Part shown: positions 24,537 through 31,785 of the stretch, in pieces
Position numbering within the stretch: the first letter of the stretch is position 1
Layout: every line of letters starts with the position of its first letter
Source of the DNA: JANPEF01 sp031413115
GTDB lineage: Bacteria; Eisenbacteria; RBG-16-71-46; DASYSL01
Reading direction: 5' to 3'
DNA length: 31,785 nt
NCBI GenBank assembly: GCA_031413115.1
Contig: JANOEH010000092.1
Coordinates: 1 to 31,785 of the forward strand
The notes under the pieces: model-generated
The model's input: the letters and a program-made list of their open reading frames with translations, nothing else
Databases searched by the model: none
What the model was told of the DNA's origin: nothing
Program-made: the position numbers and the translations under genes

Positions 24537-27500
24537 TCTCCCGTCGGTCCGTGCCGCTCGTCCTCGCGCTCGCGGCCGTCGTCGCGCTGGTCGCGGTGAC
24601 GGTCGCCGCGGCCGCGTTCGTCCCGCCTCCTCCCGGCCGCCACGAGAACCGCATTGCGATCGCACCGCCGCAGACGGTGTATCCGCTCGGGCGGCGCTTC
24701 CTCATCGCGGGAAGCGACACGGCCTGGGTGCGCGACCGGTTGCTCGTGCGCGGCGCCGACTACTTTCTCGACGGCATCTCCGGCGAGTTCCGGCTCAATG
24801 CCACGCTCGCGCCCGGGGACACTGTGCGGCTGGCGTATCGCGCTCTGCTCCTGCCGCCGCCCACGTCGTACCTGGGCCTCGCGGCACGCCCGCTCGCACC
24901 CCCGGCCCCGAGCCTCGGCGGGGCGCCGCCGGGCGACGCGGGGGCGCGCGACTCGATGCGCCTGTCCGCGCCGCGCCCGGGCGCGGGGACCGCGACGTTC
25001 GCCGCCGGGGCGGGTGGGCCGGCGCTCGATCTCGCGGGTACGAAGTCGGTCGCGCTCGATTTCGGAAGTTCGCGGGACGTCGCCCTGCGCCAGTCGCTCG
25101 ATCTGAACGTGCGCGGGCGACTGTCGCCGACGGTCGAACTGCTTGGCGTGCTGTCCGATCGCAACACGCCGCTCACGACCGAAGGTGGCACGCGGGAACT
25201 GGCCGAGCTCGATCGCATCCTGCTCGAGATCAAGGGACCGCAGGCGGGGGGCGTGCTCGGCGACTGGACGCTGCGCCAGGAGCGTGGCGAGTTCGCGCGC
25301 GTCTCGCGTGAGTTGACTGGCGTCGAGGCGCGCGGCGGCGGCGACGAGCTGGGCGCGCGCGCGGCGTTGGCCAGCGTGAAGGGCCGCTTCGTCAGCCGCC
25401 AGTTCCAGGGCACCGAGGGCCTGCAGGGCCCGTATCCGCTGCCCGACGAGGACGGCCGGGCGATCCCGATCGTGGTCGGCAGCGAGGAGGTGTGGCTCGA
25501 CGGCGAGAGGATGGCGCGCGGCGAGGCCGCCGACTATGCCATGGACTACGAGCGCGGCACGATCACGTTCAGCGCGCGGCGCCTGGTCTCGGCGGCGTCC
25601 AGGATCGCGGTCGACTACCAGGTGTCGCTCACCGCCTACCGCCGCACGCTCTCGGCGTTTGGTGGGCAGGCGCGCCGCGGACCGCTGTCCCTCTACGGGC
25701 AGTTCCTGCGCGAGGGCGACGCGGCCACGCGGCCGCTCACGTTCACGCTCGACGAGTCGGATCGCTTCGCCCTCGAGACCGCACCCGATTCGGCCACGTT
25801 TGCGCTGGGCTCGGGAGTGAGCCCCGGCCCGGGCGACTATGACGGCGTCGCCGACACCGCGGGCGTGACGCGCTTCGCCTTTGCGGGGGTGGGCGAGGGC
25901 GACTTCCAGGTCGTGTTCACCGCGGTCGGCGCGGGGCTCGGTGACTACGCCGAGTCGACGCTGGTCGCCGGGCGGACCGCATTCCGCTACGTCGGGGCCG
26001 CTGCCGGCTCGCACATCATCGGGCGGCGCCTGCCGCTGCCGACCTCGCTCGCGGTGCTCGATGGCGGGCTGTCGTTTGCACCGGTACCGTGGGCACGCCT
26101 CGAGGGCGAACTGGCGCACTCGACGTCGCGCGCCAACACGCTGTCGCAGACCGGGACCACGCGCCAGGGCCTGGCCGGCTCGGCGCGCGCGACCGCGCGC
26201 GGCCCGGCGCGCCTGTTCGGCCACGATGTCGGCACGCTGGGCGCGACCTTCAACCTGCGGAGCTTCGATCCCGAGTTCCAGTCGCCCGGTCGGCTCGACC
26301 CCGCGTTCTCCGAGGAGGACTGGGGCGCGCCGGCAGGCCAACCACTGACGGCGCAGGATCGGGTCGCGGGGGTCGTCACCTGGGCGCCGCGTCCGCAGGT
26401 CGAGTTCGGCGCCGAGCTGGCGCATCTCGACGCCGATACGGACTTCGCGGCGCGGCGCAGGCGCGCGACGGTGCGCGCGACCGGGCGCCTGCGGCTCGAC
26501 GGCCGGATCGAGCGCGTCGACAACGAACGCGCCGACGCGGCGCCGGGCACGAACGTGGAAGGCTTTCGCAACAAGGCGGTGCTCGCCGCGACATGGAGCG
26601 GCTGGCGCCGTTTCGTGCCCAACGCGTCGATCGACTTCGACGATCGCGTCTCGCCGGGTTTCAGCGACTCGGCCGCGGTGCGCTACCGTGCATGGAACCT
26701 GGGTGCGAGCGCGCCAACGCTGGGCCCGTTCGACCTCACGGCGAGCTTCGGGCTGCGCCATGACGCCACGCGCGCCGCCGGCGCGTGGTTGCCCTCGACG
26801 CGCGCGGTGAACGGTCGCTTCGCCACGACGGCGCGCCTGGGCGGCGATGTCACCGCGGCGGTCGGGGTGGAGCGACGCCTGCGCACGCCCGAGGCCGACG
26901 GCGCCCCGGCCGAGCAGCGCACCGACCTCGGCTATGCGCGCCTGCGCCAGCCGTTCGGGCCGCGCCTGGGCGACCACGAGGTGTCGTTCGAGTGGACCGG
27001 CGAGGCCATCGAGGAGCGCCTGCGCGAGGTGCGCTTCGTCGGCAACGGCGGCGGCGCGTATGACTCGCTGGGTAACTTCACGGGCCGCGGCGACTACATC
27101 GTCGTGCTCGCGGCGACGGGGAACTTCGAGCGCATCGTGCGCACGAGCGGCTCGTACCGCCTCGAGCTCAAGCCCGGCGGCGGACTCGACCCCGGCACGT
27201 CGACGGGGCGGCTGCTCGGCGACACGCGGCTCTCGCTGCTCGTCCAGGCGAGCGAGGGGCGCCGGGGCGGCTTCACCGGGGCCGACCTCCTGTACACGCC
27301 CAAGCGCATCCTGTCGCGCGACGACATCGTCTTCGGCACCTACGTGATCCGTCCGGAGGTCGGCTTCGGCGGCCGCACGCGCTGGGCGCAGTTGCTGTTT
27401 CGCCTCGAGCGGCGCAGCTCGGCCGATCGACAGTTCGAGGGCCAGGCCACGACACGGGACGAGTGGAGCGAGGAGGCGCGCTGGCGCACGCGGCCGGACC

Positions 27501-27976
27501 CGCGCTGGCTCACCGAGGTCGTGCTGCGCGGCGCGCAGGGAACCTCCATGCAGTCGGCGCCCGGCTTCGGAAGCGTGACGCGACGGCTCACCACGCAACT
27601 CGCCAGCGGCGAGGTGACGTGGTTGCCGGCCGCAGCGTGGCGCGTGGGCGTGCTCGGCAGCCTCGACCGCGCCGAGCTGGCGAACGACGCGGCGGACCCG
27701 TCGCGCGTCGTGCGCCTCGGGCCGCGCCTGACGTGGACGCAGGGCGGGCGCTGGCGCGTCGAGACGCTGGTGCGCCACGCGTGGATCGGCGGTGGCTCGG
27801 TGCCCCCGCTGGTGCCGAGCGGCTTCCCGGTGTTCCCGGACACCTGGGACTACACGCTCGAGACCAGCGTGCGCGTGCGCGAGCGGGTCAGCATCGTGCT
27901 GGGTGGCAACGGACGCAAGCCCGTCGATCGCTCGTTCGTGCACACCGGCCGCGCCGAGTTGAGGGCGGCGTTCTGA
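24533..27976 (+). CDS. Large outer-membrane beta-barrel candidate with SprA-like modules
   Basis: The product has 1147 residues from GTG 24533, chosen for its GTGA overlap with the NHL gene and the signal peptide it opens (VPLVLALAAVVALVAVTVAAAAF). Two copies of a small beta module are visible, at about 61-105 (WVRDRLLVRGADYFLDGISG) and about 317-368 (VWLDGERMARGEAADYAMDYERG followed by TITF); this l-x-G/DY/DY/G-x-i-x-F pattern recalls segments of the type IX translocon SprA. From about 480 to the end the protein is an alternation of short strands with Arg, Asp and aromatic residues and Gly loops, ending RAELRAAF with a C-terminal Phe, as in outer-membrane barrels. SprA itself is about twice as long, so I call it SprA-like only as a hypothesis. 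An unrelated large barrel or surface protein is equally possible. The stop shares a base with the next ATG. Confidence 0.75.
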   Translation: MISRRSVPLVLALAAVVALVAVTVAAAAFVPPPPGRHENRIAIAPPQTVYPLGRRFLIAGSDTAWVRDRLLVRGADYFLDGISGEFRLNATLAPGDTVRLAYRALLLPPPTSYLGLAARPLAPPAPSLGGAPPGDAGARDSMRLSAPRPGAGTATFAAGAGGPALDLAGTKSVALDFGSSRDVALRQSLDLNVRGRLSPTVELLGVLSDRNTPLTTEGGTRELAELDRILLEIKGPQAGGVLGDWTLRQERGEFARVSRELTGVEARGGGDELGARAALASVKGRFVSRQFQGTEGLQGPYPLPDEDGRAIPIVVGSEEVWLDGERMARGEAADYAMDYERGTITFSARRLVSAASRIAVDYQVSLTAYRRTLSAFGGQARRGPLSLYGQFLREGDAATRPLTFTLDESDRFALETAPDSATFALGSGVSPGPGDYDGVADTAGVTRFAFAGVGEGDFQVVFTAVGAGLGDYAESTLVAGRTAFRYVGAAAGSHIIGRRLPLPTSLAVLDGGLSFAPVPWARLEGELAHSTSRANTLSQTGTTRQGLAGSARATARGPARLFGHDVGTLGATFNLRSFDPEFQSPGRLDPAFSEEDWGAPAGQPLTAQDRVAGVVTWAPRPQVEFGAELAHLDADTDFAARRRRATVRATGRLRLDGRIERVDNERADAAPGTNVEGFRNKAVLAATWSGWRRFVPNASIDFDDRVSPGFSDSAAVRYRAWNLGASAPTLGPFDLTASFGLRHDATRAAGAWLPSTRAVNGRFATTARLGGDVTAAVGVERRLRTPEADGAPAEQRTDLGYARLRQPFGPRLGDHEVSFEWTGEAIEERLREVRFVGNGGGAYDSLGNFTGRGDYIVVLAATGNFERIVRTSGSYRLELKPGGGLDPGTSTGRLLGDTRLSLLVQASEGRRGGFTGADLLYTPKRILSRDDIVFGTYVIRPEVGFGGRTRWAQLLFRLERRSSADRQFEGQATTRDEWSEEARWRTRPDPRWLTEVVLRGAQGTSMQSAPGFGSVTRRLTTQLASGEVTWLPAAAWRVGVLGSLDRAELANDAADPSRVVRLGPRLTWTQGGRWRVETLVRHAWIGGGSVPPLVPSGFPVFPDTWDYTLETSVRVRERVSIVLGGNGRKPVDRSFVHTGRAELRAAF

Positions 27977-29763
27977 TGCGCCGCGCGATGGCATGGGCCT
28001 GCGCGCTCGTCGCGTGCGGCGTGATCGCGACAGCGTCGTCGCACGCGCATGCCGCGGTGCTGCCGGGCTGGCCGGCGGGCACGCGGGTCGAGCGCGTGCA
28101 GGTGCTGGGACTGCCGGCCGGCGCCGAGGACGCCGCGCGGCGAACGCTGGCGCTGCCCACCGGCGGCGTGCCCGACTCGGCGGCGGTGGTGGCCGGCGTG
28201 GCGCGCCTGGTCGCCGCACTCGAGGGCGAGGGCTGGATCGACGCGCGCGTCGACTCGATCGTGGCGGGCCCGTCCGCGGGAGAGGCAGGCAGTGCGCGCG
28301 CGGCGCTGGTCGTGCATGCCCGCCCGGGCGCGCGGGCGCTGCTCCACGAGATCGCGTGGGAGGGCCTCGAACGGCTCAGCCCGGCCGAGGCCCAGGAACG
28401 CTCGGGACTGGCGCCCGGCGGGCCGTTCCGGCCGGCGGCCCTGCCGGCCGCACTCGATGCGGTGATCGCCGCCTACGGCACGCGCGGTCTTGCCGAGGCG
28501 CGGCTGTTCGTAGTCGACGTCGGACGGAGCGCCGGGGGGGTGCGGCTCGCGTTGCGGGCCATCGAGGGCGACTCGATCACGGTCACCGAGGTCTCGTTCC
28601 CGGGGGCCGTCTCCACCCGCCCGGGCGTGCTCCAAAAGTGCGTTGAGGGGGCGGTGGGGGTGCCGTACGATCCGGCGCGCGTGCGACAGGCGCGGCAACG
28701 CTTGGCCGATCTCGGCATTTTCGCACGGCTCGGCGAGCCGACACTCGAATCGCTCGGTGGCGGGCGCGCCCGGCTGGCCTTTCCGGTGGTCGAGGCGGCG
28801 ACCAACACGTTCGACGGCGCGCTCGGTTTCCAGAGCGCGAGCACGGCCACCGGCGGCAGCGGCGGGGGCGGCCTGACCGGTCGCTTCGACCTGGCGCTGG
28901 GCAGTCTCGGGGGCACGGCGCGACAGGCCGCGCTTCACTACGAGGGCCGCGGCGGCGGCGTCACCGAGTTCCGCCTGCGCTACACCGAGCCGCAGACGTT
29001 CGGCCTGGCCATGCGCACCGACCTGGGACTCGACCAGCAGGTCGAGGACACGCTGTACACGCGCACGCGCGGCGCGCTGCGCATCTCGTCCGCGGCGTGG
29101 GCGGGCGCGCGGCTGTGGCTCGCGTTCGCGCGCGAGCGCACCGTGCTCGCCGAGGGGACTGTCGAGCGCGCGACGGCCGGCACGTTCGAGGCGGGGATCG
29201 AGGCCGATCGCCGCGACGATCCGTTGTCGCCGCGCTCCGGCTACCGCGTGATGCTCGCCACCGGCACCGCGTTCAAGCGCGAGGTGCTGCGCCCCGACGG
29301 CGGACGCCGCGCGACGCAGCTCACCGCTTCGCTGCGCACCGAGGCGCACCGGCGGGTCGCCGCCGCGAGCGGCGCCCGCCTCGACGTCGACGCCGCGCTG
29401 CGCCTGTCGAACGAGCCGGTCGTGCCGTTCTACGATCTTGATGCCGTCAGCGGGGCTCGCCAGTTGCGCGGTTACCGCGAAGGCCAGTTCCGCGCCTCGC
29501 GCTGGGCGGTCGGTCGCGCCGAGTTCGGCGTGTTCCCCGCGACCGGCGGGCGGGCCTTCGGCTTCGTCGACCAGGGTGTGCTGTACCGGCCGTTTCTCGA
29601 CGTCGATGGCGTGCCGTCCTCCGAGACGCTGTTGCGGACGGGTGTCGGCGTCGGTTTCGAGGCACCGTCGGGACTGGGCCTCGTGTCGCTGTCCCTGGGC
29701 TGGGGGCAGGGGGACGGGCCGCTCGATGGCAAGCTGCACGTGCGCATCGTGAATCGTTTCTAG
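27976..29763 (+). CDS. Omp85-superfamily protein (TamA/BamA-like), three POTRA domains
   Basis: The product has 595 residues. Its ATG shares a base with the preceding TGA. The signal peptide ends at about residue 28 (AHAA). Three POTRA-like units follow: about 35-117 (RVERVQVLGL to VVHARPG), 118-195 (LLHEIAWEGL to ALRAIEG) and 196-276 (ITVTEVSFPGAV to FPVVEA). The barrel occupies about 277-595 and contains QLRGYREGQF (496-505), the conserved loop-6 (V/L)RG(F/Y) motif of Omp85 proteins, and ends in VNRF. Length and POTRA number resemble TamA (three POTRAs) rather than BamA (usually five). Omp85 proteins insert or translocate outer-membrane proteins. A TamB-like partner is not in the window. 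Its position in a row with a large barrel gene suggests a dedicated assembly factor, which is inference. Confidence 0.9.
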   Translation: MRRAMAWACALVACGVIATASSHAHAAVLPGWPAGTRVERVQVLGLPAGAEDAARRTLALPTGGVPDSAAVVAGVARLVAALEGEGWIDARVDSIVAGPSAGEAGSARAALVVHARPGARALLHEIAWEGLERLSPAEAQERSGLAPGGPFRPAALPAALDAVIAAYGTRGLAEARLFVVDVGRSAGGVRLALRAIEGDSITVTEVSFPGAVSTRPGVLQKCVEGAVGVPYDPARVRQARQRLADLGIFARLGEPTLESLGGGRARLAFPVVEAATNTFDGALGFQSASTATGGSGGGGLTGRFDLALGSLGGTARQAALHYEGRGGGVTEFRLRYTEPQTFGLAMRTDLGLDQQVEDTLYTRTRGALRISSAAWAGARLWLAFARERTVLAEGTVERATAGTFEAGIEADRRDDPLSPRSGYRVMLATGTAFKREVLRPDGGRRATQLTASLRTEAHRRVAAASGARLDVDAALRLSNEPVVPFYDLDAVSGARQLRGYREGQFRASRWAVGRAEFGVFPATGGRAFGFVDQGVLYRPFLDVDGVPSSETLLRTGVGVGFEAPSGLGLVSLSLGWGQGDGPLDGKLHVRIVNRF

Positions 29764-29806
29764 ATCGACTCCTGGAACTGTTCCGCCCCTGCCGAAGGCG
29801 AGGCCG

Positions 29807-31785
29807 ATGTCCGAGGTTCCGAAGACCCGCGCCGCGTACGACGCCCTCAAGCGGACGATCGAACGGCACGATCGCCTCTATTACGTGGAGGCGCAGCCCG
29901 AGATCCCCGATCGCGCCTACGACGCGCTGTTCGCCGCGCTCGTCGCGGCCGAGCGGGAGCATCCTGCGTGGGTCGATGCCACGTCGCCGACCCAGCGAGT
30001 CTCCGAGACGCCCCTGGGCGGATTCCGCACCGTGCGCCACAGCGCACCGATGCTGTCGATCGACAACGGCTACAGCGACTCCGAGCTCGCCGAATTCCAC
30101 GGCCGGGTGGCGAAGGCGCTCGAGCGCGAGGATGTGGCATACACGGTCGAGCTCAAGATCGACGGCGTCGCCGTCGTCCTGCGCTACGAGGACGGCGCGT
30201 TCGTGGCCGGGATCACGCGGGGTAACGGTGTCGAGGGCGACGACGTGACGCAGAACCTGCGCACCCTGCGTGGGCTGCCGCTGGTGCTGGCCGGGTCGAA
30301 GGATGCCGTCGTCCCGCGCGGCGCGCTCGAGGTGCGCGGCGAGGTGTACTTCGAGCGCGCGCGCTTCGACGCGATCAACGCCGCGCGCGAGGCTGCGGGC
30401 GAGGCGCTGTACGCGAACCCGCGCAACACCGCGGCCGGTACGCTCAAGCTGCTCGATGCGCGCGAGGTGGCCCGCCGCGGCCTCACGTACTTCGCGTACG
30501 CCTCGCCGGATGCCGGGGCGCTGGGCGTGACGACACAGGCCGCGCTCCTGGCGCGCCTCGGCGCGCTCGGCCTGCGCGTCAATCCGCACGCGAAGCAGGT
30601 GATCGGCATCGACGGCGTGCGCGCCGAGATCGAGCGCTGGGCGCGCGAGCGCCGCGACCTTCCCTACGACACGGACGGACTCGTGGTGAAGGTCGACGAC
30701 CTCGCCGCCCAGCGCGCGCTCGGGGCCACCGCGCGCAGCCCGCGCTGGGCGCTGGCGTTCAAGTTCGAGACCGAGTCGGCGGTGACGCGGCTCCTCGACA
30801 TCGTGGTCCAGGTCGGCCGCACGGGCGCGGTGACGCCGGTGGCGGTGCTCGATCCGGTGCTGCTGCTGGGCACGACCGTGGCGCGCGCCACGCTGCACAA
30901 TGCGGGCGAGGTCGGGCGCCTCGACGTGCGGATCGGCGATCGTGTCGTCGTCGAGAAGGGTGGCGAGGTGATCCCCAAGATCGTGCGCGCCCTGGTCGAC
31001 GAGCGCGATGGCACCGAGCGCGTGTTCGTCATGCCCGCGCGTTGTCCCGAGTGCGACACGCCGCTCGTGCAGGAGGAGGGCGAGGCGATCGTGCGCTGCG
31101 ATGGTCCATCCTGCCCCGCGCAGCGGCGGGCAAGACTCCTGCACTGGGCGGGGCGCAATGCGATGGACATCGAGGGCCTGGGCGAGGCCGTGGTGGAGCA
31201 ATTGACCCAGCCGACCCTGCTGGCCGAGCGCACCGTGGTGGAGGATCCGGCGGATCTGTACCGCCTCACGTTCAAGGAACTGCAGGGACTCGAACGCATG
31301 GGCCCGAAGTCGGCACAGAACCTGGTGAACGCGATCACGGGCTCGAGGACGCGCTCGCTGGATCGGGTGATCTTTGCGTTCGGCATCCGGCATGTGGGAT
31401 TGAGCACTGCGCGCTCGCTGGCGCTCGCTTGCGGATCTCTCGACGTATTCCGCGCCGTGGACCAGGCGAAGCTCCAGGCGGTGCGAGACGTCGGCCCGGT
31501 CGTCGCCGCTTCGGTGCTGCACTGGCTGGCCGATCCCGCGGCGCTGCGCCTGCTCGACAAGCTCGACGCCGTTGGCGTGCGGCCCGCGCCGATGGAGCGG
31601 CCCGCGAGCGGCGCCGATGCGCCGTGGGCGGGGCTCACGTTCGTGCTCACCGGGACGCTGGCGCGGCGTACGCGGCTGGTCGCCGGGCGCGAGATCGAGG
31701 CGCACGGTGGCACCGTGACCGGCAGCGTGAGCAAGAAGACGCACGTCGTCGTGGCCGGCGAGGAGGCGGGATCGAAGCTCGACCA
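29807..31785 (+). CDS. ligA: NAD-dependent DNA ligase, C-terminus off window
   Basis: The first 659 residues are present; E. coli LigA has 671, so only a short part of the BRCT domain is missing. The enzyme seals nicks in DNA using NAD as AMP donor. Domain order: N-terminal Ia (HDRLYYVEAQPEIPD), adenylation domain with K117 in LKIDGVA as the AMP-accepting lysine and RGNGVEGDDVTQN, OB fold (RTGAVTPVAVLDPV, ATLHNA), a zinc finger with C413, C416, C431 and C436, HhH repeats (GLGEAVVEQL, LQGLERMGPKSAQNLV), and a BRCT domain starting at about 615 (GLTFVLTGTL). ATG 29807 lies 43 bp after the Omp85 stop. No terminator-like hairpin was seen in the gap, so ligA may be read from the envelope operon as well as from its own promoter. 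Confidence 0.98.
   Translation, partial: MSEVPKTRAAYDALKRTIERHDRLYYVEAQPEIPDRAYDALFAALVAAEREHPAWVDATSPTQRVSETPLGGFRTVRHSAPMLSIDNGYSDSELAEFHGRVAKALEREDVAYTVELKIDGVAVVLRYEDGAFVAGITRGNGVEGDDVTQNLRTLRGLPLVLAGSKDAVVPRGALEVRGEVYFERARFDAINAAREAAGEALYANPRNTAAGTLKLLDAREVARRGLTYFAYASPDAGALGVTTQAALLARLGALGLRVNPHAKQVIGIDGVRAEIERWARERRDLPYDTDGLVVKVDDLAAQRALGATARSPRWALAFKFETESAVTRLLDIVVQVGRTGAVTPVAVLDPVLLLGTTVARATLHNAGEVGRLDVRIGDRVVVEKGGEVIPKIVRALVDERDGTERVFVMPARCPECDTPLVQEEGEAIVRCDGPSCPAQRRARLLHWAGRNAMDIEGLGEAVVEQLTQPTLLAERTVVEDPADLYRLTFKELQGLERMGPKSAQNLVNAITGSRTRSLDRVIFAFGIRHVGLSTARSLALACGSLDVFRAVDQAKLQAVRDVGPVVAASVLHWLADPAALRLLDKLDAVGVRPAPMERPASGADAPWAGLTFVLTGTLARRTRLVAGREIEAHGGTVTGSVSKKTHVVVAGEEAGSKLD

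Noticed and set aside
24509..28219. 1236-codon minus-strand open frame
   Set aside because: Covers the large barrel gene antisense; Arg/Ala-rich with no fold signal.
1..31785. tRNA, rRNA, CRISPR array, insertion sequence or prophage genes
   Set aside because: None was recognised: no direct repeat-spacer pattern, no transposase or integrase motif, and no cloverleaf-like sequence was noticed by eye; a tRNAscan or CRISPR search would be decisive.

Overview
The window is a dense, GC-rich chromosomal segment from a Gram-negative-type (two-membrane) bacterium. Two-membrane evidence: an Omp85-family protein with POTRA domains and a C-terminal Phe, a PorV-like barrel, a second large barrel ending in Phe, and a lipobox lipoprotein. 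Housekeeping genes (pyrE, dnaE, accA, ligA) are intact or cut only by the window edge. Several large secreted proteins end in a FlgD-Ig-like / type IX secretion-like C-terminal domain, and a PorU-like C25 peptidase sits directly before a PorV-like barrel. I infer an FCB-superphylum or related lineage with high GC (Candidatus Eisenbacteria-like phyla are one possibility). This is inference; no phylogenetic marker was analysed.

Layout. 1-1760 (minus): the N-terminal part of an ExeA/GspA-type AAA+ ATPase running off the left edge, preceded by pyrE. 1908-4988 (plus): a secreted subtilisin-like protease with an eight-repeat FG-GAP/VCBS propeller and a C-terminal sorting-like domain. A perfect 15-bp hairpin separates it from a convergent Fn3 lipoprotein gene (5103-5567, minus). 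A 381-bp divergent spacer follows, then a plus-strand run: M23 metallopeptidase (5949), dnaE (7837) and accA (11262), all close or overlapping.

12389-21634: a promoter-like element at the end of accA precedes a 56-residue Trm112-like zinc-ribbon gene, a 1453-residue PorU-like C25 peptidase, a PorV-like barrel and an M6 metalloprotease with its own sorting-like domain. This looks like a compact type IX secretion-like module with at least one cargo protein alongside. 21797-29763: a tightly packed row of five envelope genes: two related DUF5683-like proteins, a six-bladed NHL propeller protein, a 1147-residue outer-membrane barrel candidate with modules reminiscent of SprA, and a TamA-sized Omp85 protein. 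ligA follows and runs off the right edge.

How the genes may work together: the S8 and M6 proteases and the PorU-like protein have matching C-terminal domains. The PorU-like enzyme could process such domains and the PorV-like barrel could shuttle them, as known in Bacteroidota. The large barrel gene further downstream is a candidate partner, but at about half the size of SprA it may do something else. No tRNA, rRNA, CRISPR array, insertion sequence or prophage gene was recognised.
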